Shown: piece by piece, positions 35,962 to 44,352 of the stretch
How the letters are laid out: each line of letters starts with the position of its first letter
Numbering within the stretch: the stretch's first letter is position 1
Source of the DNA: Ruminococcus sp.
Lineage (GTDB): Bacteria > Bacillota > Clostridia > Oscillospirales > Ruminococcaceae
Direction: 5' to 3'
Assembly: GCA_017475555.1 (NCBI GenBank)
Contig: JAFVFL010000045.1
Span: 1-62,103 of the forward strand
Length of the DNA: 62,103 nt
The notes under the pieces: model-generated
Databases searched by the model: none
Seen by the model: only the letters and a program-made list of their open reading frames with translations
Told to the model about the DNA's origin: nothing
Translations under genes and position numbers: made by a program

Positions 35962-36541
35962 TCTGCCGAACAAACTGACGCTGCTCAGAGTCATTCTGAT
36001 ACCTTTTTTTCTGGTGTGTATCTATATAAAGTTCCCGATGCACTACTTTGCAGCACTTGTGGTATTCGCAGCGGCGTCGATAACCGATGCACTTGACGGA
36101 AATATCGCACGGAAAAGAAATCTCGTTACGAATTTCGGAAAATTCCTTGACCCGCTTGCGGACAAGGTACTCGTTCTGACAGCACTTGCGGTATTTGTGG
36201 AGCTGCCGGAGGTACACTTCGGGGCGATACCGCTGATAATCATAGCGGCGAGGGAGTTCATGGTCTCCGGGCTGCGCCTTGTGGCAGCTGACAGCGGAAT
36301 AGTTGTAGCCGCAGGGATATGGGGAAAGCTGAAAACTGCATTCACCATGACAGCGATCGTTGTGACGCTGCTGTGGCTGAGCATATGCAATGACCTCAGT
36401 CTTTCGCTGCCGGAGGGACTTGTCACGGCGGCAGATAATATCATTATACCGCTGCTGATGTGGATATCGGTGATACTGACCGTCATATCCGGCGGGATAT
36501 ACCTTAAAGGCTACTGGAATCTGATAGATTCCGACAAATAA
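35951..36541 (+). CDS. pgsA: CDP-diacylglycerol-glycerol-3-phosphate phosphatidyltransferase
   Basis: The 196-aa membrane enzyme makes phosphatidylglycerol phosphate. It starts LPNKLTLLRVILIPFFL and has the CDP-alcohol phosphotransferase motif DALDGNIARKRN...FGKFLDPLADK. Several membrane helices are visible. It overlaps rimO by 11 bp, an arrangement frequent in Bacillota, and precedes the regulator by 10 bp. Together with pssA it is the second phospholipid head-group enzyme in the window. Confidence 0.95.
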   Translation: MKLNLPNKLTLLRVILIPFFLVCIYIKFPMHYFAALVVFAAASITDALDGNIARKRNLVTNFGKFLDPLADKVLVLTALAVFVELPEVHFGAIPLIIIAAREFMVSGLRLVAADSGIVVAAGIWGKLKTAFTMTAIVVTLLWLSICNDLSLSLPEGLVTAADNIIIPLLMWISVILTVISGGIYLKGYWNLIDSDK

Positions 36542-36551
36542 GGAGGACATT

Positions 36552-36938
36552 ATGAAGCACTGTGCAGGACAGATAAAATACCTGATAGCGATAAAGGAGC
36601 TTTCTGAAAAGGAGGAGTTTATAAAATGCGTGAGCATATCCCGGCATTTAGGGGTATCCCGTCCGAGTGTCAGCAAAATGCTGCGGTGTCTGGCGAATCA
36701 CGGGCTTGTGTACGAGGATTTTGCTAACAGCGTGGTACTTACACCGGAGGGCGAGGAGGTCGTAAACGAGATCTTTTCGAGCTTCAACGAGGTATATACG
36801 TTCTTCCATAAATTTCTGAGGCTGCCGCCGGAGGAGGCACACGCTCAGGCGGTGGTATTCATTACGGAGTTTCCGCAGGACACCTGTGAGCGGGTGAAGC
36901 ACATAGTCCGTCGGACAATGAAGAAAAAAGATATATGA
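36552..36938 (+). CDS. DtxR/MntR-like transcriptional regulator (short form)
   Basis: The 128-aa protein has a winged helix (ISRHLGVSRPSVSKMLRCLANHGLV, LTPEGEEVVNEI) followed by a helical segment that resembles the metal-binding and dimerisation region of DtxR/MntR (FHKFLRLPPEEAHAQAVVFI). It lacks the SH3-like third domain. Iron or manganese responsiveness is expected from the family, not shown. AAGGAGG precedes the ATG. It is the last gene of the array and ends at 36945-36975. Confidence 0.82.
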   Translation: MKHCAGQIKYLIAIKELSEKEEFIKCVSISRHLGVSRPSVSKMLRCLANHGLVYEDFANSVVLTPEGEEVVNEIFSSFNEVYTFFHKFLRLPPEEAHAQAVVFITEFPQDTCERVKHIVRRTMKKKDI

Positions 36939-36944
36939 ATTGAC

Positions 36945-36975
36945 CGCACGCCCTCCGGGGTGTGCGTAATTTTTT
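36945..36975 (+). terminator. Terminator closing the gltA-to-regulator array
   Basis: A stem of about nine pairs (CGCACGCCC with GGGGTGTGCG) and TTTTTT close the array 7 bp after the stop. Confidence 0.88.
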
Positions 36976-37036
36976 ACCAACTTATACAGTACCCCCCCGA
37001 TTTTTCGTGCATAGTGCTGAATTTGCAATGAAACTG

Positions 37037-37065
37037 TTGACATATTTTATGCGTTGGTATATAAT
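37037..37065 (+). promoter_or_regulatory. Consensus promoter of the first dockerin gene
   Basis: A perfect TTGACA-N17-TATAAT, start near 37072, gives a leader of about 95 nt. A run of seven C lies upstream near 36989-37000, outside the promoter core. Confidence 0.9.
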
Positions 37066-37098
37066 GGTCTTAGATAAAATAAAGGGAGGTGTATCCCG

Positions 37099-37169
37099 AT
37101 GAAGAGCTGAGCCGGTTTTCGGAGAAAATGAGAAGAAAACATAAATTTTCAAAGGAGTTGAGAATATGA
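37099..37169 (+). other. Two mini reading frames in the dockerin leader
   Basis: A strong AGGGAGGTG site (37082-37090) is followed by ATG-AAG-AGC-TGA (37099-37110), a 3-codon frame. A second frame (37128-37169, 13 codons, RRKHKFSKELRI) has GGAG upstream, and its stop overlaps the dockerin ATG (ATGA). They could tune translation of the dockerin gene or be chance; the first has a better ribosome site than many real genes here. Confidence 0.4.
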
Positions 37170-38092
37170 AAAGAAAGATATTTACAGTCATACTCTCTGC
37201 TATGGTATGCACATCAGCGGCAGCACTTCCGGCTGAGGCAATGCCAGCAATGAAGGGGTATTTTGACTACGACAGCTACTACAAGGTAGATAATGCAGAC
37301 GCACTTAATTTAGGAGATTATGAGGAGATATATCTGAATAAAAACGGCAATGAGACGGTTTCATTCAATAAGCTCCCCGACCAGTTCACTATGCTCTTTC
37401 CGCTCGATACCGACACAGAGTCAATTTGCAATATAATTTCTGAAATAGCTCCTGACACTACTCTGTCGGCTCAGACATCAGTCTCAGAGCAAAAGGAGGT
37501 CGTAACTGTAAAGGGTGTTACCGGGGCAACACAAGTCAAGGAGATTTATGAAGCGGCTCAGGCTGAGAGTGAAATTCTGAAATCTCAGTATTTCTGGGAT
37601 TATAATGAAAAGGATGTCCGCAATTTTAAGAGCCTGACAACATATGAGTGCGATACGGAAGAGTACGCCCAGCTTTCAGAGTATGCTGCGGAAAATCTTC
37701 CGGACTGGTCTATCGTGCAGACCGAAGCTATAAAAAATAGTGACGAAGGAATTTACGACATCGTTCCTCCGGAAGGAGTAACGGTCCTTGAACGTCTTGA
37801 GGCAGCTAACCAGATACGGAGAGATACCGGCTTCCGTCCATATTATGTCATTCTTGCTTCAGGCTCAGGCGTATCCTCAGTGATAAATGTAAAGAGCTCC
37901 GTCTCCGGCGACGCAAACTTTGATTCTTCGGCAAATATAGCTGACGCAGTCGCAGTTCTGCAATACCTCGCAAACGAGGAGAAATACCCCCTCACTCCGC
38001 AGGGTATCTTCAACGCAGACGTTGACGGCAGCGACGGGCTTACAGGTGCTGACGCAACAGTTATACAGATGATAGATGCAGGCGTGTTCTGA
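37166..38092 (+). CDS. Secreted protein with C-terminal type I dockerin
   Basis: The protein is 308 aa: signal peptide (about 1-25), an unassigned domain (about 30-240), and a type I dockerin (about 247-305) with two calcium loops, GDANFDSSANIADAV and NADVDGSDGLTGADA. Dockerins bind cohesins on scaffoldins, so the protein probably joins a cellulosome- or amylosome-like complex. The N-terminal domain has no recognisable catalytic motif. RBS AAAGGAG; own promoter (37037-37065) and terminator. The gene is AT-richer than the array upstream. Confidence 0.85.
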   Translation: MKRKIFTVILSAMVCTSAAALPAEAMPAMKGYFDYDSYYKVDNADALNLGDYEEIYLNKNGNETVSFNKLPDQFTMLFPLDTDTESICNIISEIAPDTTLSAQTSVSEQKEVVTVKGVTGATQVKEIYEAAQAESEILKSQYFWDYNEKDVRNFKSLTTYECDTEEYAQLSEYAAENLPDWSIVQTEAIKNSDEGIYDIVPPEGVTVLERLEAANQIRRDTGFRPYYVILASGSGVSSVINVKSSVSGDANFDSSANIADAVAVLQYLANEEKYPLTPQGIFNADVDGSDGLTGADATVIQMIDAGVF

Positions 38093-38102
38093 CATAAAAA
38101 CG

Positions 38103-38133
38103 GATCCGCACAGTGAATGCTGTGTGGATCTTT
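38103..38133 (+). terminator. Terminator of the first dockerin gene
   Basis: An 11-pair stem (GATCCGCACAG with CTGTGTGGATC, one wobble) and a 6-nt loop stand 10 bp after the stop; it is followed by TTTGTGT. It lies between convergent genes and may serve both. Confidence 0.8.
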
Positions 38134-38141
38134 GTGTATTA

Positions 38142-39326
38142 TTACATATTCATTCTCACAAGGCTGTACCCGGTGAACGCCATGAGCAGAAGCAGTGAGA
38201 CCGCATACGTTACCGAGCCGCCTGCTGCCCCGAAGCCGCGCTTTTTCTGGTGCGGTGTCGGTATCGGCAGCTTGTCCGATATCCGGAAGATAAGAAGAAG
38301 AAGCAGCCCCAGTACCGACAGGACGATCACAGTCATTTTCGCCGCATACGATATCCCCGGAAAATCGGTGTTTATCACGCCCACCACTGTACCGGTGATA
38401 TTCACGATGATGTGTACCATTGCCGCCGGTATGAACGAGCCGTGCCGCAGAGTGATGTGACCGAGGAAGATACCCATAGTAAAGCACAGGATAAACTGCG
38501 GTATGTTGCCGTGTATAAGCCCGAAAAAGAGTGCCGAGGCGAAAACTGCGAACCGCTGGTCTGCCTTGCCGAATACCCTCAGCAGCAGCCCCCGGAAGAA
38601 CAGCTCCTCCGTGACAGGTGCGAGCAGGCAGCTGTACACCGCCATTATTGCGAACCGCTTGCCGTCTGTAAGGCTCATCACATCGCTGCCGGACGATATG
38701 ACTACCCCAAGTGCCTTTGCGGCATACCCTGTGCCCTGTATCACATAGCTGCACACAGTCCAGATGAAGATACCTATAAGACCGTACTGGAAGCCGTCAT
38801 TCAGGCGGAAATCCGCCGGTCTGAGCAGCAGGCTCCGGCGTATCTTTGCCCGGCGTAAGCCAACGTGTGCGGAGACAAGATTCGCAAACACAAAGACTAT
38901 CGCTGTTATCGCCGGCATTATCGAGCTGCTGCTGATGTAGTTCTGTATTTCGACAGCGGACGTGCCCGGCTCGTTTTTCTGCATTATCCAGAAAACAAGC
39001 GACGACAGCAGCATGACAAGCCCCTGCGACAGCAGAAATTGCAGTATCACGGAGAATCCGCCGATAGAGCATGAACGCTGTAAATTAGTTCTTTCGGTCA
39101 GTCCCGGTTCAAGCGGCAGTGTATATCCGGGCTGGACGATCTTCGGATTCACAGCGGAGTAGTCGCCGCCGAAGCCCTTATAGTCAGTCGGATTGCCGAA
39201 CGGATCGTATTTGTCAAGTGCAGAGCTTTCCTCTGCCGAGCTGAGCCGCTCCGTGAGCAGCTTTATCTCATCATTCAGTGCGGCGATCTCCGCTCTGTAG
39301 TAGTCCGAGCTAAGATTTTCAGCCAT
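38142..39326 (-). CDS. CPBP-family intramembrane metalloprotease with coiled N-terminus
   Basis: The protein is 394 aa: a soluble, partly coiled N-terminus (about 1-95), then about eight membrane helices with TEELFFRGLLL, FGLIHGN and MVHIIVN, the CPBP motifs. I use the ATG at 39326, preceded by AAAGGAG; the longer frame has no support. It sits between two dockerin genes but is not obviously in an operon with either: it converges with the first and follows the terminator of the second. Confidence 0.87.
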   Translation of the reverse strand: MAENLSSDYYRAEIAALNDEIKLLTERLSSAEESSALDKYDPFGNPTDYKGFGGDYSAVNPKIVQPGYTLPLEPGLTERTNLQRSCSIGGFSVILQFLLSQGLVMLLSSLVFWIMQKNEPGTSAVEIQNYISSSSIMPAITAIVFVFANLVSAHVGLRRAKIRRSLLLRPADFRLNDGFQYGLIGIFIWTVCSYVIQGTGYAAKALGVVISSGSDVMSLTDGKRFAIMAVYSCLLAPVTEELFFRGLLLRVFGKADQRFAVFASALFFGLIHGNIPQFILCFTMGIFLGHITLRHGSFIPAAMVHIIVNITGTVVGVINTDFPGISYAAKMTVIVLSVLGLLLLLIFRISDKLPIPTPHQKKRGFGAAGGSVTYAVSLLLLMAFTGYSLVRMNM

Positions 39327-39403
39327 TCTGCGGCTCCTTTCACAATGATATATTATTATTCTACCACATATCCTGAAAAAAGTAAAGACGAAAATCATTT
39401 TTT

Positions 39404-39441
39404 CCGAAAAAAAGGCGTGCTCCGCAAGAGAACACGCCTTT
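39404..39441 (-). terminator. Terminator of the second dockerin gene
   Basis: A 9-bp perfect stem (39411-39419 / 39433-39441), 13-nt loop, and on the minus strand a run of seven or more T follow the gene by about 20 bp. Confidence 0.88.
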
Positions 39442-39459
39442 TCAGTCGGGTACAAAAAA

Positions 39460-40668
39460 TCAGGATATCACATTTCCGCTGTCGAATCCCGGAAATCCCG
39501 GAATAGTACGGCTCAGCAGCCGTCCGTCGTAGCTGATATTTATTTCCTGCCACTCTCCGCCGTATTCGGTTACGTGCCGGAGAGTTATACTGTCCTCACC
39601 CCATGTTATGGAGTAGCTGCTGCCGTTGCCGTAGACCTTAGCTCCGTCGTCATTTTCCGTCCATTCGCCCTCGCTTTCAAACGGCATAGCTCCGTCATCA
39701 GTCCATATGTCAGATACCCTTATATATCCGCCGTCCTCGGTTTTCAGGTACACTGTGCCGGACGAATTGAACAGAAACGCCTCCTGAGTTATGACTATCT
39801 CAGTATTTCCGTCCGGAGAGGTATAGCTCTGGTCATTGCGGTCGCTTTCCAAAAATGAAAGATCAAGTATACCGGCAGCCTGTGCGGAGTCCGTCAGCTG
39901 CTTCGGCAGCTCTGCCTGCATCAGAAGCAAGGTCTCTGTTTTGGGATAAAGTCCGATATCCTCAGTGTAGGTATGCCCCGAAAACAAAACTATGACATTT
40001 ACAAGTCCGTCCCCGGTATTTTTCAGTATCCTCGCTGCACTGCCGAGCCTTGTGAAAACGCCCTCACCGCAGGACTGAGCAGCAACATCAAGCGAAAGGT
40101 CATGCGTTTCAAAGAAGCCGTCATCGTATTTGTCGATATAGCGCTGTATCTCGTCCTCGTCAGTGAGAAGCTCATGAAGCCGGCTGCTGAGGGCTGAGGT
40201 ATCGGAAATGATAGTGTCCTCCCTGTAGCTGCCGTCGATCAAATTTCCAAAGCTCATCTCATTTTCATCACTGTTATAGGAGCTGATAACGCCGGAGCTT
40301 ACCTTGTCCACAGTGAATGACATGGTCAGTGCAGACTCAGGCTCAACGAGGAGCTTTCTCATCACGACCATATCGAATGCGTCGATAAATCCGTCGTAGT
40401 TAAGGTCGTAGCGCATAAGCTCGTTGGCATACGTCAGTACGGCACGGCGTTCGGGATTCCTTTCCTTCATCAGATACCCCTGCAAAGCTACGGCATCGGC
40501 AATGGTGACCTCAGAGTCGAGGTTCGTGTCACCTTGAACGGCTGAATAGCCCCATGTATCCGGGTTTTCTTCAATGTAGATCACATCTGCTGCGTTTGCA
40601 GGCATAAGGCTGCAAGTGAGTGCGGCTGCCGTCAGTGCAGCGGCGGCTGCGGTAATTATCTTTTTCAT
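39460..40668 (-). CDS. Secreted protein with N-terminal type I dockerin
   Basis: The protein is 402 aa: signal peptide (about 1-26), dockerin (about 46-107; GDTNLDSEVTIADAV and DLNYDGFIDAFDMV), then an unassigned domain of about 290 residues rich in acidic and aromatic residues. A dockerin at the N-terminus is less usual than at the C-terminus. No catalytic motif is apparent in the rest. RBS AGGAGG; promoter 40733-40761; own terminator. Same predicted complex as the 37166 gene. Confidence 0.85.
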   Translation of the reverse strand: MKKIITAAAAALTAAALTCSLMPANAADVIYIEENPDTWGYSAVQGDTNLDSEVTIADAVALQGYLMKERNPERRAVLTYANELMRYDLNYDGFIDAFDMVVMRKLLVEPESALTMSFTVDKVSSGVISSYNSDENEMSFGNLIDGSYREDTIISDTSALSSRLHELLTDEDEIQRYIDKYDDGFFETHDLSLDVAAQSCGEGVFTRLGSAARILKNTGDGLVNVIVLFSGHTYTEDIGLYPKTETLLLMQAELPKQLTDSAQAAGILDLSFLESDRNDQSYTSPDGNTEIVITQEAFLFNSSGTVYLKTEDGGYIRVSDIWTDDGAMPFESEGEWTENDDGAKVYGNGSSYSITWGEDSITLRHVTEYGGEWQEINISYDGRLLSRTIPGFPGFDSGNVIS

Positions 40669-40732
40669 GCTTTCCTCCTGTAGTTGTCATTGGCGATCGT
40701 CCGAAAACAGCCGATGAAGCTGTTCTAATACC

Positions 40733-40761
40733 ATTATATACTAAAACCCCCCCGGATTCAA
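40733..40761 (-). promoter_or_regulatory. Promoter with a G7 tract in the spacer
   Basis: On the minus strand, TTGAAT-N17-TATAAT. The 17-bp spacer contains seven consecutive G (plus-strand C at 40747-40753). Start near 40726, about 58 nt before the ATG. Slippage in the tract would change the spacing. Confidence 0.75.
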
Positions 40762-40811
40762 TCGTCATAATGACCGAAATCGAACCAGAAGGGTGTTGAT
40801 AGTATACAAAA

Positions 40812-41732
40812 TCACCAAACAGCGTGCTGCTCAGGGATAATAAAGCTTTCCGGAACAGTTTCACAGACCTCAGCCCAGAAGCCCCAGCTCCTCAGCTTAT
40901 CCGCACAGATATCCGCAGCCTCCCGGCTCTCAAACAGACCGAATACCGCAGAGCCGCTGCCGGTCATATTCGCCTTCAGTGCGTCCTTGTTCAGCATTGC
41001 TGATTTGAGCCTGTCCACCTCGTCAAGCTGCACAGCAGCCTCGAAGGTGTTGCCGAAATATCTCCACGCTTCATCGGGTGACTGCTCCAAAGCCCTGAGA
41101 AGTCCGGCAGTATCGGGGTGATACGGCGTTTCAAGCTCATCAATGCTCCTGTACGCCTGTGCGGTCGATACGCCCTCAGTGCCCTTTGCAATAACGAGTA
41201 TCCGCCCGGAGTAATCCGCAGCCGGTGCTATTTTCTCACCGATACCGGACACGTAAGCCGTGCCGCCGGTGAAGAAGAACGGTACGTCCGCACCTATCTT
41301 CGCACCCATTTCCGTGAGCTGCCCCTCATCAAGACCTGCCCCGGTAAGCTTATTCAGGCAGTACAGCACCGCAGCAGCGTCCGTGCTTCCGCCGCCCATT
41401 CCCGCCTGCGAGGGAATATCCTTGCTGATATGTATGATACAGCCCTTTTGCAGCCCCGTTGTCTCATAGAACAGCTCCGCTGCCTTATATGCTATATTTC
41501 CCTTTCCGGCAGGTATCGGGTCATTCTTTGAGAAATCCCGGCGTACCGCACAGCTCACGCCTATCTCACCGCCCGTAAGCGTCACGGATACAGTATCGTA
41601 TATCCCCACAGTCTGGAAAACGCTCTCTATCGCATGATAGCCGTCCGGCAGCCGTCCGGTGACGTCAAGTGCAAGATTTATTTTCGCCGCTGTCTTTACC
41701 GTCATGCTCGGCAACGCCTTGGTATCAGCCAT
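40812..41732 (-). CDS. ispE: 4-diphosphocytidyl-2-C-methyl-D-erythritol kinase
   Basis: This 306-aa GHMP kinase acts in the MEP isoprenoid pathway. It begins with AAKINLALDVTGRLPDGYH and has the ATP loop SQAGMGGGSTDAAAVL and a C-terminal TGSGSAVFG. The start at 41732 overlaps the aminotransferase gene by 8 bp, so it is translated from the same transcript. M10 would be an alternative start, but the conserved N-terminus begins right after either. Other MEP genes are not in the window. Confidence 0.95.
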   Translation of the reverse strand: MADTKALPSMTVKTAAKINLALDVTGRLPDGYHAIESVFQTVGIYDTVSVTLTGGEIGVSCAVRRDFSKNDPIPAGKGNIAYKAAELFYETTGLQKGCIIHISKDIPSQAGMGGGSTDAAAVLYCLNKLTGAGLDEGQLTEMGAKIGADVPFFFTGGTAYVSGIGEKIAPAADYSGRILVIAKGTEGVSTAQAYRSIDELETPYHPDTAGLLRALEQSPDEAWRYFGNTFEAAVQLDEVDRLKSAMLNKDALKANMTGSGSAVFGLFESREAADICADKLRSWGFWAEVCETVPESFIIPEQHAVW

Positions 41733-42924
41733 TTTTCTCAGCCTCCAGCTTCTTCAGGAACTTCTCGATACGGCTCATAGCCTCCATTAAGTGCTTCAGA
41801 GAGTATGCGTATGATATGCGGATATGTCCCTCACCGGACTCGCCGAAAGCACTTCCGGGAACGGCTGCGACCTTCTCCTCATACAGCAGCCTTTCGCAGA
41901 ATTCCTCACTCGTAAGCCCCGTACTCTTTATGCTCGGGAACACATAAAATGCTCCCTCCGGGTCAAAGCAGGTCAGACCGAGCCGGTTGAACTCCGCAAC
42001 AAGATACCTGCGGCGTGCATTGTATTCGTCCGCCATTTTGATTATCTCTCCGTCACAGGAGCTGAGTGCTTCAACTGCGGCATTCTGACTGACATACGGG
42101 CTGCACATTATGCCGTACTGATGAATTTTGGATATCTGTGAGATTATCGGCTCCGGAGCGGTAACATAGCCCAGCCGCCAGCCTGTCATTGCATATGCCT
42201 TTGAGAATCCGTTGACATAGATAGTCCGCTCCGGCATACCCTCAAGCTCGATTATTGAGAAATGCTTTCTGCCGTATGTAAGCTCGGAGTAAATCTCATC
42301 GGTCAGGACAATGATATCTGTCCCTCTCAGCACCTCGGCAACAGGCTCCAGATCCTCCCTTGTCATTATCGCACCGGTAGGATTGTTCGGGAACGGCAGT
42401 ATCAGAAGCTTTGTTTTATCGGTTATACGGCTTTTCAAGTCCTCTGCCATTAGCTTGAAGCGGTTCTCTATCCTTGTCGGCACAGCTACCGGCACTCCCC
42501 CTACAAGCTCCACAAGCGGAGCATAGCACACAAAGCACGGCTCGACCACAAGCACCTCGTCACCCGGATCAATAAGTCCCCTTACAGCAAGGTCTATCGC
42601 CTCAGAGCCGCCGACAGTGACGATGATCTCATTATCGCTGTCGTAGTGTACCCCGTGCTTCTTCTCTATCCGCTCGGTTATAGCTCTTCTGAGCGGTGCA
42701 AGCCCCTTGTTGGGGCCGTAAATAATATGCTTTCTTTCAAGTACATTTATCGCAGCCTTGCGTATCACCCACGGAGTCGAGAAATCCGGCTCGCCTACTC
42801 CGAGACTGATAACGCCCTCCATAGTTCCGGCGATGTCGAAGAATTTCCTTATCCCTGACGGCTTTATGGTCTGTATCTTCTTTGACAATACCCTGCTGTA
42901 ATCGAAATTAGTATCCACGCTCAA
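41725..42924 (-). CDS. Class I/II aminotransferase (PatA/aromatic type)
   Basis: The 399-aa PLP enzyme has K242 in NGFSKAYAMTGWRLGY, NNPTG at about 181-185 and a C-terminal arginine region; it follows the AspC/PatA subgroup, probably acting on aspartate, aromatic or related amino acids. It overlaps an Lrp-type regulator gene at its start (4 bp) and ispE at its end (8 bp). Pairing of this aminotransferase type with an Lrp/AsnC regulator suggests the regulator senses its substrate or product. Confidence 0.92.
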   Translation of the reverse strand: MSVDTNFDYSRVLSKKIQTIKPSGIRKFFDIAGTMEGVISLGVGEPDFSTPWVIRKAAINVLERKHIIYGPNKGLAPLRRAITERIEKKHGVHYDSDNEIIVTVGGSEAIDLAVRGLIDPGDEVLVVEPCFVCYAPLVELVGGVPVAVPTRIENRFKLMAEDLKSRITDKTKLLILPFPNNPTGAIMTREDLEPVAEVLRGTDIIVLTDEIYSELTYGRKHFSIIELEGMPERTIYVNGFSKAYAMTGWRLGYVTAPEPIISQISKIHQYGIMCSPYVSQNAAVEALSSCDGEIIKMADEYNARRRYLVAEFNRLGLTCFDPEGAFYVFPSIKSTGLTSEEFCERLLYEEKVAAVPGSAFGESGEGHIRISYAYSLKHLMEAMSRIEKFLKKLEAEKNG

Positions 42925-43406
42925 CCCAGACCCCTTTCATCAGTCTCCTCACCATCAATGAAGATACCCTTCTCCTTGTACTTTTTGAGGATAAAATGAG
43001 TCGCAGTCGATAAAACGCCGTCAATAGTTGAAAGCCTTTCGGATACGAAAAGTGCAACGTCCTTCAGATCAGTGCCCTTTACCTCAACAGCAAGGTCGTA
43101 AGAGCCTGACATAAGACTGACGCTCTCCACCTCATCATACATCATGATAGTCTTTGCGATATCGTCAAAGCCGATATCACGCTGCGGAGTTACTTTAAGC
43201 TCGATCGTCGCATAAACTGCGGATTTGTCGTAAAGCTCGTCATTGAGGATAACGCTGTAGCCCTTTATGATACCCTCCTCCTCAAGCTTCTTTATCTCAG
43301 CAGCAGCCTCCTCCGGAGAAAGTCCGAGCACCTCGCCGAGAGCGGTATTGGAAATACGTGCATTCTGCTGGAGAATACTGATTATTGCGTGTTTTCTGTC
43401 TGACAT
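42921..43406 (-). CDS. Lrp/AsnC-family regulator
   Basis: The protein is 161 aa: N-terminal helix-turn-helix (ILQQNARISNTALGEVLGLS) and a C-terminal RAM ligand domain (VYATIELKVTPQRDIGFDDI, SLMSGSYDLAVEVKG). It binds amino acids and DNA as an oligomer in known relatives. I place the start at 43406 with AAAGGA upstream; an earlier ATG at 43424 has no ribosome site and overlaps the preceding stop. It overlaps the aminotransferase by 4 bp. Confidence 0.93.
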   Translation of the reverse strand: MSDRKHAIISILQQNARISNTALGEVLGLSPEEAAAEIKKLEEEGIIKGYSVILNDELYDKSAVYATIELKVTPQRDIGFDDIAKTIMMYDEVESVSLMSGSYDLAVEVKGTDLKDVALFVSERLSTIDGVLSTATHFILKKYKEKGIFIDGEETDERGLG

Positions 43407-43423
43407 GGTATCAGTTCCTTTCA

Positions 43424-44284
43424 TTATGATATACTGAGAAATACAGGCTCATGCCTGCGGAAATATGCGATATATTCAAATCCGGCGGCTTTTGCGATAT
43501 TAACGCCGTCACGGACATTCGCCCCGATATCCTCCGGAGTGTGTGAGTCAGAGCCGACCGACAGCACCTCGCCGCCAAGCTCACGGAAAAGCTTTGCGTA
43601 TTTCAGTCCGGGGAAGGTATCGCCGAAGCCCTGCCGCAGTCCGGAGGTATTTATCTCTATACCCTTGCCCCTCTTTATCAGCTCACGGAATGCCTCTGCA
43701 ATTATCTCATCGAATACGCTTATATCGAAGTCTATCTGATAGCCGCATTTCATATACCTGCGGCAGTAGTCAAGATGTGAGAGAATATCTATCTTTCCCC
43801 AGCAGCACAGCTCGTATATCTCGGTAAAGTATCGTTTCAGCAGGCCGTGCAGCTGCTCCGGGGTGTACTGCCGGTAATTTATAAAGTAGAAATCCTTTTC
43901 ATTACGTATCTGATGCACCGACCCAAGAACATAGTCAAGCCGTTCGTCGGAGACTATCCTGTCGGCAAGCCCGGTATCATGATGAGCCTGTCCAAGCTCT
44001 GTGCCGCAGAGGATATTGAGCCTTCCGGCATATTCCTCCTTCAGCCGGGTCACCGCTGAAAGAGAGGCTTCAAAGTCGGCGGCATAGTTATAGTAATCCG
44101 AAAGCGACATATCCACGCCCTGCTTTTCGTAATGCTCCGCCGGATACCAGCAGTTGACCTCGCAGTGGTCGGAAATACCGTATGCGGCAAGTCCGGCTTC
44201 AAGAGCGTGCTCTGCACAGGAATGTATATCTGCCTCTGAATCCATTGAATACTGCGTATGTGTGTGGCAGTCTATAAGCACCAT
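43424..44284 (-). CDS. PHP-family phosphatase, histidinol-phosphatase (HisJ/HisK) type
   Basis: The 286-aa protein has the PHP metal motifs: DCHTHTQYSMD, GISDHCEVN, and SVGSDSHTPEDIG near the C-terminus. This resembles the HisK/HisJ group, which hydrolyses histidinol phosphate. No other his gene is nearby, so another phosphate ester is possible. RBS AAAGGAG. It heads the minus-strand unit and is driven by the mirror promoter at 44324-44352. Confidence 0.85.
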   Translation of the reverse strand: MVLIDCHTHTQYSMDSEADIHSCAEHALEAGLAAYGISDHCEVNCWYPAEHYEKQGVDMSLSDYYNYAADFEASLSAVTRLKEEYAGRLNILCGTELGQAHHDTGLADRIVSDERLDYVLGSVHQIRNEKDFYFINYRQYTPEQLHGLLKRYFTEIYELCCWGKIDILSHLDYCRRYMKCGYQIDFDISVFDEIIAEAFRELIKRGKGIEINTSGLRQGFGDTFPGLKYAKLFRELGGEVLSVGSDSHTPEDIGANVRDGVNIAKAAGFEYIAYFRRHEPVFLSIS

Positions 44285-44323
44285 TGTATCATCTCCTTTT
44301 CAGCATTCAAAAATGCTACCTAC

Positions 44324-44352
44324 ATTATATCACACTATTGCAAATAAATCAA
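44324..44352 (-). promoter_or_regulatory. Promoter of the phosphatase-to-ispE operon (left half of a mirror promoter)
   Basis: On the minus strand, TTGATT-N17-TATAAT, start near 44317. Its -35 lies inside the left arm of the inverted repeat 44341-44390. TGTGA precedes the -10. Confidence 0.85.

Noticed and set aside
36989..37000. C7 tract as a phase-variation site for the first dockerin gene
   Set aside because: It lies upstream of the -35, outside the promoter core and coding sequence, unlike the tract at 40747-40753.
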